From: Parachlorella kessleri
Lineage: Eukaryota > Chlorophyta > Trebouxiophyceae > Chlorellales > Chlorellaceae
Length of the DNA stretch: 64,000 nt
Reading direction: 5' to 3'
Assembly: GCA_001598975.1 (NCBI GenBank)
Contig: BBXU01001803.1
Location: 1 to 64,000 of the forward strand
Shown here: piece after piece, positions 1 through 11,772 of the stretch
How the letters are laid out: each line of letters starts with the position of its first letter
How positions within the stretch are numbered: the first letter of the stretch is position 1
Program-made: the position numbers and the translations under genes
Notes under the pieces: generated by a model
Databases searched by the model: none
What the model saw: only the letters and a program-made list of their open reading frames with translations
Told to the model about the DNA's origin: nothing

Positions 1-3000
1 AAGGAGCTGCGGGGCTTCCCCAAGGTGCGCGACGCACCCGATGAGGTGACCTTCACGCGGCTGCTGCAGCACATCTACCGCCGCCATCACAACGTGGTGC
101 CGATGATGGCCATGGGGGTTGCCGGTGAGTAACCTTGGGTGTGGGTAGTTATCCCACAGGGAGGGCCTGCCCCAGCGCTTGCATCAAGCCATCGCCATGT
201 GGTCAATGACAGCTGTGGGACCGGCTGGCGATTGATGAGACTTGGGCGGTGTGGCATGCCGCTGGGCATCCAGGGAAGCATGTTGGGAGAAGAGTTTGGT
301 AGCGTGGTTTGCATGGGGAGTAGCCTGCCTTTAGCATGGGGCCAGGGTGCCGCTACCCCGCGTGTCCACCCAAGTGTGTTGAAAGCTCAGATAGTAGCAC
401 CTCGTTGCTGCGTGAAATCATGTGCTTGTTTGGTATGCGATGTCCTCCTCCACACCCCTGCCTGCACTTCACACGTGCCCACTGCCCCACCAACACTCCC
501 TGGCTGCTCTGCATGAAGCACCAAACAAAGCTGGGGCGGGGCGTGCCAGGACCGCAGCCGCATTGCCAGTGCTTGACGGATGCCTATCTGTTCGTCATTG
601 TTACATACCATTTGCCGTGCAGAGCTCAAGCGGGAGCTGTCAAGCAGCATAGGGCTGAATGACCTCCCGGACATCCACCAGTTCTTAGACGGCTTCTACC
701 TGTCGCGCATCGGCATCCGCATGCTCATCGGCCAGCACATTGCGCTGCACGAGCCGCAGCGGGAGAACCATATCGGTGCGTGTGTTTGTCGTGAGGAGGG
801 GTGCTTGTGAACGTCTTCTACCAAGAAGTCGATGGATTAAAGGCGGCATGGTGGTTGACAGCGGCGCGTATGGTTCGCCATGGTGTTCTATGGCCTTCGG
901 GCGGTGGAGGCGCGCAGTGACAAGTTGTGGGTGTCAGTTCCGCCTGTTTAGAGGGTTTAATTATTAGGGCGATGCTTAGCTAGCTGTATACCAGTGGGGC
1001 AGCAGGTAGTAGCAGGGTGGCATGAAAGTAGCACCTTGGGCCCTCGTAGGGCTGCCAAAGTTGTGCAACGCGCCACGCATCCGGCATGCAGTCTGAGCCT
1101 GGCTACAGGCATGGCTGGACCAACACCTTCTACATCACTTGTGCATTTGCCGGTAGTTAAAGGATCATGACCCTACAGTGGCCAACCATTGCCACCCTTG
1201 GCAGGCCTGTAAGGTGCTAACCTCGGCAACAGCACCGGTGTGGACGCACATTGACGTCATCATACTGTCCTGCCCCTGCTGCAGGCCTCATAGACACCCG
1301 CTGCAACCCTGGGCACGTGTGTGAGGACGCCATACATGACGCCCGCACCATCTGCATGCGGGAGAAGGGCTCGGCGCCTGAGGTGGCAATCTATGGGGAC
1401 CCCAATTTCACCTTCCCCTACGTGCCCTCACACCTGCACCACATGGTGAGGGACAGAGCGCTGGTTTGTCCGCCTGGGTGTCAGGAGCTGTGCAAGTTGG
1501 GTGGGTGGGTGCGGAGGGTGACGGTGCAGGTCAACATTAAGCTGTGGGCAAGGCGAGTTAGGCCTTGGGAGGTGGAGGCCCTCCAGGGGGCTTGGTGTAA
1601 AGCTTGGCAGGGCCTCTGGCCTGGGCCACCTGCCCTTGCAACCGGTGCGCCACGGGCCGGTCTGCATGTGCTTGTGGCTGCAGTAGGGAGTTGCCTTACT
1701 GCAGCTCCCACTGGTAGTGCCGAGCAAGCACTTTGTGCCGCCTAGAGTATCCTGCCTGCGGCAGAGTCTGGCATCTGGTGCACGTACTGAGGCTCTGATC
1801 CCCGGTGCTGGGCACAGGTCTTTGAGCTGGTGAAGAACTCGCTGCGCGCTGTGTATGACCGGTTTGAGGATGGGGACTCCGACCCGCCCCCCATCAGGCT
1901 GGTGGTGGCGGAAGGGGAGGAGGACATCACTATCAAGGTATAGTGTATGTACCCTGTGGGGTTAGCGACTTCTGACGAGCAGCTTTGGGCTGGAGAGGGG
2001 GGAAGGATAGAGTGATCCTGGCAAGCTTATTATGCCTGGCGGGCGGTGCAGCAGATGATGCGTCAGATGTGGCGCATGCGTGCCTTTGCGTGTCCGGTGC
2101 AATTCCCACCCGCCCTCTCACTGCACTTTCACTGGTCTCTTCCTCTGGCCAGGGGCTGCTAATTTTGCAGGTGCCATGCATGTGGCGGGGGGGCGGCATG
2201 AGAAGCGAATTCCCCACCAGCCATTTCTTGTAACCTTTGTTGGTTTTGGGTTGTGATCGGTCGCTGTTGCCCAAGGAGGAAAGCATCCTCTCCAACGGTG
2301 TCTTCATGAACTTCATTTTCAGCACCGCTAATGTGTTGGAAATGACTGCGTCGCCCTGCAGGTGTCAGATGAGGGGGGCGGCATCCCCCGCAGCGGGCTC
2401 CCTAAGATCTGGACCTACCTGTATACTACGGCCAAGTCGCCGCTGGACGAACTGGAGAAGCCTGGCGGCGTCAATGGTGGCTCCGCGGGCGGCCCGGCGG
2501 TGCTGGCAGGGTGAGTGGTGTAGACATACTTGTTATCATGGTGTGAAGGTTGTCGGGGCCTGGTGCTCGGACGCCTGGGTCGGCCCAACAGTGCAGGCAG
2601 GTGAGTGGTTAGAGTGTGTGGCTGGTGGCTGCGCGGTTAACCTTTGTCTACTTAGGTCGGAAGGAGTGACGTGCTCAGGGTGGCTGGCCGATGCCGCGGT
2701 TGCGATCATTAGCGGCGGGTTGGATGGCAGGGCCGTGCCTGGTGGGCACTAGACGAATGTCCGCACTCCCCTGTGCCCTTGGCAAGCTCACCAAGCTTGG
2801 AATGATGGATGCAAAAGGCAGCTCTCCTCGACTCCAACCAAAGAAAAGGAGCGCATGGAGGCACAACGAGAAACCAATGCATGTGTGTCCTCACGCCACT
2901 GACTGCACCATGTAGCATTCTATAAAATGCACAACCCTGCGCAGGTGTATCAGACAATGATTACACACCTCCTGCTGCTTCTCCAGGTACGGTTACGGCC

Positions 3001-3128
3001 TGCCCATCAGCCGGCTGTACGCGCGGTATTTTGGTGGCGACCTGCAGATTATATCCATGGAGGGCTATGGCACCGACGCCTACCTGCACCTCAATCGGCT
3101 GGGCAATGTGCAGGAGCCCCTGCCCTAA
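1..3128 (+). CDS. PDK: Pyruvate dehydrogenase (acetyl-transferring) kinase, 3' part
   Basis: Mitochondrial kinase that would phosphorylate and inactivate the E1 alpha subunit of the pyruvate dehydrogenase complex. Modelled exons are 1-124, 623-775, 1285-1445, 1818-1937, 2362-2510 and 2987-3128 (TAA); every junction is GT-AG and closes in phase. The N-terminus and start lie outside the window. The PDK/BCKDK regulatory helices are visible ([20 protein letters not shown], then [17 protein letters not shown]). The GHKL ATP-binding fold follows: N-box [14 protein letters not shown]1 box SDEGGGIP and G2 box [20 protein letters not shown]. The order and spacing are those of eukaryotic PDK rather than bacterial histidine kinases, and no phospho-acceptor His domain is expected in this family. 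The related BCKD kinase cannot be fully excluded, but the short C-terminus and the [18 protein letters not shown] block favour PDK. A TGTAA green-algal poly(A)-like motif at 3970-3974 could end a long 3' UTR. Confidence 0.92.
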
Positions 3129-4600
3129 ACTAGCCTGGGACAGCTGAGCATCCGTGATAGGGCGGTGATGTGGCCGGCCCTTTGCTGGGCGGCTTGCTAG
3201 CCGCTAGCTGCCGGGGGTCATCTGGGCCTGTTAGTCGGCAGGCTTGACCTAACGGGCTGTTCATCTCCCGTCTTTGTTTGGCTGGGCCGCTTGGTTTGTG
3301 GGCCGGGAGGATTGTGAAATGATCAACCTCTGGTGTTTTGTGTGTCCGCAATGCAATGCCTTAGTCGCCATTGCTCAGCTCCCATGCGGTGCTTGGGCGT
3401 CTTTTTTAGGGGGGACTGTGTGTGGAACGGGTGCTGAGCACACCCTGGCGGCTTCAAACAACTTGCGCCTTGATGCTTCAGGGGCCCTCCTTCCATTCTG
3501 TTGGTTGGTTTTGAACACACGAGGACGTTTCTTTCTGAGGCTGTACACTAGCCTGCAATTGCGCTGTGGTCCCGGCGCATAGCTGTTCTTCCACGGCGTG
3601 GATAAATGGGGAGGGCTCTGGGGGACAGTTTTGCGCCCAGGGCGTCGCGGCGACCTGGCGATTTGATTAGTAAGGCGACCCCTGCATTTGATTCATGGCA
3701 GGGTCTGGGGTTGCCTTGTCTGAGGTGCACGTGCGGCCCTACTCCTGCCAGGAGTATCTGTGGTTTCCCTGCGTCAGCTACCTACTTGTGCTGCGGCTGC
3801 TGTGTCGCACTGCCATTGAAAGGGTACGATGTGTGGGACAAGGAGACTGTGCCTGTTTGCTGGACACCAGCAAAGCTTGGTTTAGTGCCAAAGCTAGTTG
3901 TCTTGGCCAAGCTCAGCAGGCGTGTTGGGTGTGCCGTAACTGGGAGGGTGGCTTGCTTGCTGGGCAGCTTGTAATAGTCTAGCTGTGTCCTACTGGCGCA
4001 ACATGTCAACAAGGACTCGAGTCAGCAAGGACTGGTGTTCAGTTGTCTTCCCCCAAACAGCCTTATGTTATCTGTGCACGCTACTGCACCTTGGAAGCAC
4101 TTTGGCTTCGCGTTTTCGGCCCAGAGGAGCTTGACAAAGGGTATATGCAGCCACACCACATCCTGATGATAAAATGCCCAGCGGTCCTGAAGTTCAGCAC
4201 CGTCCTGATCGTGCAGGAGGACGCGTTCACATAGCGCGCTGCCGACCATGCTTTGCCCCACCGCTCGTAAACCCGCTGCCCTGTCTGCCGATTGAGGAGT
4301 ACCTGGGCCTTATCACGCTGCTAATAGTTATCTGACTAGGACCGTGCTGCCTACTGCTGGCGATCACTCTGGCACTTACCCCAGGTCCTAATCACGGCTC
4401 CAACGCCCTTGTAAGTGCGCTTCCGGATATAGGTAAGTCCTACTGATAGCTCAACCACCACCAGGCTTCCTCTCGGGGCCTATGTTCTCACAGTGGAGGC
4501 AGGCGTGGTCATGTCGTCGCATGTCAAGCTACAGCCGTGGCCCGTTCACTAGCCCCTACCTGGACGACCAGGTCGCGTGCCCTCCTGCAGGCTTGAGACC
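3129..4600. other. Intergenic: PDK 3' UTR and DnaJ-X upstream region
   Basis: About 1.5 kb between two plus-strand genes. I see no supported coding exon. The first TGTAA motif after the PDK stop is at 3970-3974, so much of the left part may be 3' UTR. The right part should hold the promoter and 5' UTR of the DnaJ gene; no clear TATA box was found. Confidence 0.6.
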
Positions 4601-7600
4601 ATGGCGACAGTGAAGGAGCGCGAGTACTACGACTCGCTCAGTGTTCAGCCTGATGCTACCCCCGAGCAGATCCGCAAGGCGTACTATCTGCTGGCACGCA
4701 AGGTAAGACAATGCTTGCCGCTTGGTTAGGCTTAACCTGGCGCGCCTTCCAGGCAGTGGTATACAGTGTGGTCCTCCAGGCTAAGCAGGCAGCAGCAGAA
4801 CCTAATGTCCGGCGCCTCCAGGGACAAGTGTCTGAGCTTGTGGCTGCAGGTCCATCCCGACAAGAATCCCGGCGACCCGGAGGCCGCGCGAAAGTTCCAG
4901 GTACCTTGACCCAGCACGCGGGTTTGGAGAGCTGGTTATGTATGTCTGTCATGTACCTGCACCCACACAACCAGGCTTTACAGGCACCTGCTTACAATCG
5001 GATTTTGCACTTTTTAACAGCAACCTTCTCGCCAAGTGGTGGCATCGCTGTCCTAACTGTTAGCCCTTAGGGAAACCCGCATAGCCTGCCCAACTGTTTG
5101 GCCCATCCTCCTGATTGCTTACAGCTTCTGGGGGAGGCTTATCAGGTGCTCAGCGACCCTCAGAAGCGTGCCGACTACGACAGATTCGGCAAGCAGGGGG
5201 TATCTGGCACCCCCATGATGGATCCCTCGACCCTCTTCTCCGTGCTCTTTGGCAGCGACATGTTTGAGGAGTATGTGGGTGAGTTAGCAAGGTATCTTGA
5301 TTCCCAGGAAATCCGGATGCCCATGAGTCCCTCTCGTCAATGCTCTGCGGCAAGAACATGTCTGAGCATGGTTTAGAGGAGTTCAAGGGCCCCCTTTGAA
5401 CCTCACCAGGAGCCTTCTCTCGGGGGAGTCATACTACCCTCTGCTGCTTGACTATGTCCTACCTGCTTGCTGGCGTGTCCGGCAATGGAGTGCAGCGAGG
5501 GTTTTCTGTCTTCTGTTCCCTCGTAAGGCGTTTGAAGCCCTGGATATCCCTGCCCCAGTAGATATCTCCTGCTTGCTGTCTAAACAACCAAGCTGTCGTA
5601 CAGTGGCCTAGCCTGTTACCTCCAGGCTCCTGAGCCTGCAGGCCAGCTGCAGGTGGCGCAGCCAAGCTGTTGTACAGTGGCCAAGCTTGTTGACCTCCTC
5701 CTGGCTCTGCAGGCCAGCTGCAGATGGCGGCTGTCGCTGCTCTGGCTGTGGAGGATCAGGGGCGCCAGCCTACCCAGGCGGAGCTGCGTGCAAAGATGGC
5801 GGTCCTTCAGAAGGTGAGTGGGACGCTATGAACTTTTGGCTTTATCTTGTGTCTCTCCTGTCTAGCCCTGCTACATGATCGCTCCACGAAGGTAGAGGGT
5901 ACTCGTCATCGCTCGGTCCGACAGAGATCTCGATGGAAAAGCCCTCATGTGCCTCTGCTCCTCAGCGTTCTCCACTATCTGGTGTATAGGTGTAATTATG
6001 TTTACCTATGTCAGCCTCGGCCTGCCTCACGCAGGAGCGCGAGGCGGTCCTGGTTGCGAAGCTCAAGTCGCGGCTGGAGCCCTGGTTTGGCCCGGGCGGG
6101 CAGGAGGGGTTTGTGAGGGGCGTCCAAGGGGAGGCGGACCGACTGGTGCAGTACCACTTCGCCACCGAGATGATGCAGACAATCGGGTGTGTAGCGGTAG
6201 GATGTGCCTTACCTCGGAATTATGATGGAGAGGTGGTGGACCGCCGGAGGCCGCACTACTGTGCCGATGATGCGTATGAGCGGGTGTGTGGAGGACTGTT
6301 GATGATCTGGATGATACAGTGTGGAGGACATGGGGCGGAGGAGCACCGGGTGACACTGCCACTCCCTGTAGGATGGCAGCTTGCGCTGGAGTGCCCTGCC
6401 CTAGGGCAGGTGGTGCTTTGAGACTGGTCGAGCGGTGCAGTTTGTGCAGTTACTCAGCCAAGCGTCCACTTGACTTCACTTCACCGGGAGCGTGCGCATG
6501 ACTGATGCCACAGCTTGCACAGCGATGTTTAGAAGGTTGCAGGTCGGTCTGTGGTCATGCCTCCTCACATGGGTTGATACCTGCGGGGTGGTGCAGGTAT
6601 GTGTACAGCCGGGCTGCTGGCAAGGAGCTGGCCAAGGACATCAAGACGCTGGGCGTGGGCTGGGCATGGGAGGCACTGCGCAGCACCGGCCATGGCATCA
6701 AGACCCAGGCAAGCAACGTGGCTTGAGCCCTTTTGCAGGAGAGATGCCGTGACACGCTGTTGCGTGCTTGTGGGCAGTCCGCGGCTGGTTGCCTGATACT
6801 GGGGATGGGGGGTTGTCACGGCGATCTTCACCCCTGGGGAATGCGGGACTGTTGGTTCAGCCCTTGGGATGTGAGCTCCTCCAGATATCTCTTCCGCGCC
6901 ATCTCAACCTGGATTTATGGTGACCTCTAGTTGTCCCTGACCCTGATGAATAATAGAATAATGCCCCCCCCTCCCGCTGTAATTTGCCTGTTGTTGTGGC
7001 TGCGTTGCTCACCAGTTGGCCTGCTCTGCATGCTGTGCAGTACGGGGCGGTGAGCGGGGCCGTCTCCTTGATGTCGATTAGTAAGGAGATCCAGATGAAG
7101 GTGGAGAAGGGGCAGCTGACACCCGAGCAGGCGGAGGTGCTGCTGCGGCAGCGCAGCGAGGAGATGCTGGGCGCGCTGTGGTGAGTCATGCTGACAAGGC
7201 AGCAGGAGAGGGGAGAGGAGAACAGCAGGAGAAAAACTGTCTTGAGCGTTCAAGCCTCCCAGCATGCATGGTGGTGCAGGCGCTCTTCAGGTGCCGCACT
7301 CCAGATGATGGGAGGTGTGCAGTCAGGGGACTAATTGCGTCGCAGCCAGCAAGTACCTCAAGCTGTGCCCTTGTACTTGCTTAAGGTGCGAGCCATGCTG
7401 GGCCTATGGAGCAGGCATGCTGTGGTGTATGCCCAGCCACTGTAAACCGTGGTTGTATCGAGCTTTGCAGGAAAATCAATGCCTTGGACATCGAGAACAC
7501 GCTCAAGGCCGTCTGTGAGGCAGTCCTCTCTGAACCTGGTAAGCGTCGCATGAGTGACACTGTAGCGCGCTGCAAGATGCCGTGAAGTCTGCCCACTCCC

Positions 7601-9917
7601 ACCCAAGGTGTGCAGCCACGGTCACTTGCATGCCCCCAACAGGGAGGCCATGCGTGCCAGTACGGGGATCGCTGCAGCCAGTGAGTGAGCAGTTGGACCC
7701 CGCCGCTTCGGCACCCAATTTTGCCAGGAGGGCAGCGATGCAGCCAGTGAGCGTTTAAGGAATGCCCCCCCCCTCCCCGCCATTCCGCCCAGCAACACCT
7801 CCGTTAGTGCACCACCGCGGTCGGCCATGTGATGAGACTGCTGGTGCTGCAGGCGTGCCCAAAGATGTGCTGGCGGGACGAGCCGAGGCCCTGAAAGCCG
7901 TCGGCAAGATTTTCCGGGTAAGGCTGGCAGCTACTCCAGTAGGTACCTGGCTTTGTGTGTATGGTGGACAGCCTGGTTGGCCAACTCCGTTCAGCGTGCC
8001 TCGCGCCCACACATCACACTGCTATAGGTTGTGTCAGAGCCGCCGGTGGTTGGACCTTTGGATTGGTCAACACAACATGACACTGCTCTGGGGCTTACCT
8101 GCCATAGTGAGCCCACTTCAAGCCAACGCTTGATTCAAAGTACTCTCGGATGCTGATGCCAACCTAATACCAACCAACAAAACCTGGAATATGCTTGACC
8201 CCATGCTCACTATGGCATGCCTGGGCTGTTCAGGAGACCGCTCTCAAGGCGGCTGAGAAGGGCGGGCAAGCTCGTACCATGAGCCAGCTGTTTGGCGGGA
8301 GGCCGGAGGAGGAGCACCCACAGCATGCTGGCCAGCAAGCCTCACCGCCTCCCAACACTGGCGCCAGGGCAGCAGGTGGGTTTTTGGCCTAGTCCGCTAT
8401 GTCAGTCCTGCTGGTGGACCCTGGCATAGTACTTAAAAGCATGCCCCGGCATGGTGATGACATGGCCTGCTTGCCTTGGCTAGTTGTTCACGCGGGGGGC
8501 AAACCTGTGGTGGGAGAAGCAAGGCAGCACGCCGACTAGGGTGGTATGGGAAGCACCAGAGTGGCACGTGCTGCCTCTGCAGGCGCGGCTGCAGGTGCAG
8601 CAGCTGCAGCGGGCGCAGCAGCCACAGCAGGACCTCATGCGACGGCTGCTCCCCCTGCATATGGCGCACCTGCCACTACAGCTGCAGGTCAGGACGCGCG
8701 GCGTGTGCGTGTTAGTGCCTGCTAACGTTTGGGCGGCCTCAGCATTCCGCTAGCTGCCTGCTTTTTGCTAGGCCTCAAGTGGTATGGGTATATGGGGGGC
8801 CATCATTGCCCATGCCTTGGCAGGGCTGCTCCTTTCCCAGCGGCTTTCTATGTCCGTGGACTGCTGCTTAAGTGCTACAGGCATGTTAAAACACCAAGCA
8901 GTACCCCATCAGCAGCTTGACAGGCAGGTTAGGTGGTTGTCCTTGTCCGCGCCTCCATCGGCTCACCCCTCCCCTCCTCTTGTTGCAGTGCCAGCAGGCC
9001 AGGCAGGCGCAGGTGCCAGCAGCAGCCTCACCGCCGGCGGGGTGGTGGATGCCACGATGGACGCTGTGAAGAGCGGGCTGGCTGCTGGCGTTAGCGTGGT
9101 GAGGGATGTTGCTAACAAGCTAGGGTTTGACCAGCTTGCTTCCGGCCACCACCCGCCCGACCCGGCGCCCCAGCCACAGTATGCCTACGCCCCACCCCCC
9201 ACCTACACCGGCGCGCCCCCGGGGGCCCAGCCGGACGGCACCGCCACCGGGTACCCCGCCTACGGCTACCCGGGGCAGTACCCACCGCAGTACCCTGGGC
9301 AGTACCAGCAGCAGTACGGGGCCGGCTACGCGGCACCCCCAGCGCAGGGGCATCCTGTGGGGCCGCCTCCAGCAGCAGCATACGCTGCCCCCACAGGCGG
9401 GCCGCCTGGGGTAGCACCAGCGGCGGCAGCCCCAGACTTCGACAGCATGTCGATTCATGAGCTGAAGCAATATCTGACCGCCAGGTGAGAGCTAATGGTA
9501 AGGTTAACAGGTATTGCAAACAGGGAGTGAGAGGTGAACTGTACTGACAGGGCTGGATGCAAAATGCGCCTGAGGCTTGCCTGGGTCAATGCTATTGCTA
9601 GCCGTGGCAGTCGCTAGCTGAAAGATCTGCTTGTTGCTCTTTGAGTACTACAAGAAGTGCTGCAGCACTGATGCTGTTACAGTGTTGCACTGACTCTGTG
9701 GTAGGCAGGCTGTCTGGTTGCTCTTCAACCCTATCGGCTTGAATACAAGGGCAAGTCGAGGACGTGCAAGTGTGGGTGACGAGTTGTAGCGCTGAAGGTG
9801 CGGTCCGCGCCAGCCTGTTTGACACTACAATGCCCACTGACTTTATGCAGGGGCGCGACACTGACTGGAGCGGTGGAGAGGGCAGACCTGGTAGCCATTG
9901 CTAAGGCTATGCAGTAG
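4601..9917 (+). CDS. DnaJ-X domain J-protein (DnaJ10-like) with Pro/Tyr/Gln-rich tail
   Basis: HSP40 cochaperone expected to stimulate an HSP70 ATPase. Thirteen exons: 4601-4702, 4850-4900, 5125-5278, 5713-5813, 6035-6186, 6597-6708, 7041-7180, 7471-7538, 7853-7917, 8234-8375, 8583-8687, 8989-9484 and 9851-9917 (TAG). They sum to 1755 nt, 584 aa, all in phase. The J-domain fills about residues 5-70 with the HPD motif (VHPDKNPGD) and YDRFGKQGV after it. A DnaJ-X domain follows, ending VGKIFR as in plant DnaJ10 proteins. The C-terminal half is an Ala-rich linker, then a YPGQYPPQYPGQY-type low-complexity stretch, then a SAP-like helical motif (SIHELKQYLTARG..LTGAVERADLV). The last motif is interrupted by the final intron, which supports the terminal exon. 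Intron 6 (6709-7040) uses a GC donor (CAG|GCAAGC): retaining the next codons would break the alignment to the family (GHGIKTQ|YGAVSGAV). No transit peptide or membrane segment is evident. Confidence 0.9.
5588..5729 (+). repeat. Tandem duplication of a 3' splice-site region (DnaJ intron 3)
   Basis: Two adjacent copies of about 70 bp (5588-5658 and 5662-5729) share CCAAGCTGT-GTACAGTGGCC at the left and GCAGGCCAGCTGCAG-TGGCG at the right. Each copy carries a complete acceptor and the first bases of exon 4. The downstream acceptor (exon from 5713) fits the reading frame. Using the upstream one (exon from 5642) adds 71 nt and would shift the frame. Confidence 0.85.
9510..9579 (+). repeat. Dispersed repeat, copy 1 (in the last DnaJ intron)
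   Basis: A segment with the core TACTGACAGGGCTGGATGCA followed by AATGCGCCTGAGG. Related segments lie at 22430-22495 and 47346-47432, with a weaker one at 47272-47341. The left flank GCAAACAGGGAGTGAGAG is also shared with the 47 kb copy. No terminal repeats or coding capacity are visible. Confidence 0.6.
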
Positions 9918-11772
9918 CCGAGATCTGCAGGGGCCTTCCCCCCGAGTCGCGATGGCACCAGTGGTGTGATTGTGGAACCTCCCACTTGCCGGCAGTCTGT
10001 GCCGTGGAGCTGATGTGTTAGTTTGACATATTGAGTTATCGGCGTGCACACCGCATGCGGCAGGAAATAAATTGTCGTGCCTGTGTGGATGTTGCATGTC
10101 TATTCTGAACATGTCCTTTTGTTTACCATTATGACAAGCTGTCACCAGTGCATGGGTATTTATAACGGTGGCTGCAGCACTACACCTTCAAGTGATTGAG
10201 GGGCTTGCCTTCAAGTTACGCCTGGTTACCGAAGATGTTAGCTTATAGCTTTACTCTGCTGTGTGAGAAATATCACACATGTAAACCAGGCCAGACACGC
10301 TAGATGATGCAGTTGGCAGGCAGGTTGTGAGCCCCAAGAGAGTCAAGTTGCTAAAGAAGTTATATCTGTGACCAGGACATGAATCGATGCAAATAGTAAG
10401 AATGCCAACACCAGACGCAGCAGCAGCAAGCACAAGTCGGTACCAGATACAATGAAGACTGCAATAGGAGAGCATACACGATATAAGCCAATGAAAGGCA
10501 TAGACATGTACGGCAACCTGGCTATTTAGGGCTGGAGCCATATAGCACATGCCGGCTGCCGACAGATATAGAGACGGTTGAGCAAAATTTGCAATTGCAA
10601 CCAGGCAGATAATGAGACGATGAACAAGTCACAAACAAACTGCCAGAAACAAAACTGTGGCACAATAGGCTGTCAGATAATGCAGCCCCAAGATTTTTTC
10701 AGGCAGAGAGATCCAACAACCTCACCAACTGCTGTTTAACCCTTGCTGTCACATGCATCCCATTGTTAATCTACCAACACAACAACAGGGCCCGGGGGAA
10801 CCCGTGAACCCCTGTAGCCAGGGAGCAAATGAAAGAGCGTGCATGCCTCAGTTCTTTGTAGAGGCTGTACACCCAGCAAATAGCGGGGACGTGCTCAGTT
10901 CTAGTCTAGTAGTCTAGTCTAACAGCGTACCGCCACCTGATTATGCTGTCGTGAGTCCCCCAAATGGGGCCAACAAAAAGCCAGGATGTACTATGCCCAC
11001 AAACCACAAGATCCAAGTACCAATTCTTAATGGCATGCACCACCCCGTCCGGACGGGGAAACCAACAAAAGCACAATCAAAGGTCTATCCCACCAAGCTT
11101 CTCCATGTGTCCCTCATAGCACAAGCACTTAGCCAGTTGAAGGCAACCCGCGAGCCGCCCTCAGCGCCCATTTTGTCCTGATGCTGCCGCCTGGCCCCAC
11201 TCAAGTCTAGCTGCTTCTCTGTGCTGTACTCAGCTCTATGTCATGCAATGTCATGCAAAAAGTGCCCTAAATGCCATTCATCCACTGGCACGGGCTGCCC
11301 ACCACCGTCCAAGCACTTGGGCTGAAGCATATGGTGTGGGATGTGTGAAGCCGACGCCTCATGTTTGCAACGATGCTGCAGGCCTACTTGGCAGACACCA
11401 CCTTGAGCCTCTGGTGATTCTGCAGCCTGCAGGGAGGGGGTCTCCATGCTGGGTTGCATGACAGTCAGAGCGTGGATGACAGTCAGAGCAGCGTCAGCAC
11501 CCTCATCAATATTTGGCTTGTCGAGCAGTGGTGCTGTCACACAACACTGTGCCACTCAGAAGCGCAGGGACAGCTTGCGCGACAAGCATGCACAGCGGCA
11601 GCAAACAACCCATTGGGGCGGGGGCAACAGTTAGCAACCAACACAGCCAAACAGCAGCGTCGGGAGTGATCACCCACCCATCAGCAGGACGATGTATGCC
11701 TGCCACATGGTATAGACACAAGGAGGCCCAAGGAGAGTGTGGGAGACAGGAGAAAGGCAGGGTGCGGTCCCC
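9918..11772. other. Convergent intergenic region
   Basis: Region between the DnaJ-X stop and the stop of the minus-strand peptidase, so it should consist of two 3' UTRs meeting tail to tail. A TGTAA poly(A)-like motif lies at 10280-10284. A short TCTAG-rich direct repeat sits near 10900-10921. None of the open frames here resembles a protein I know. Confidence 0.55.
11043..11058. repeat. Perfect 16-bp palindrome
   Basis: CCCCGTCCGGACGGGG is its own reverse complement. It lies in the probable 3' UTR of the minus-strand peptidase gene, where it could form a hairpin in RNA. Function unknown. Confidence 0.7.
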
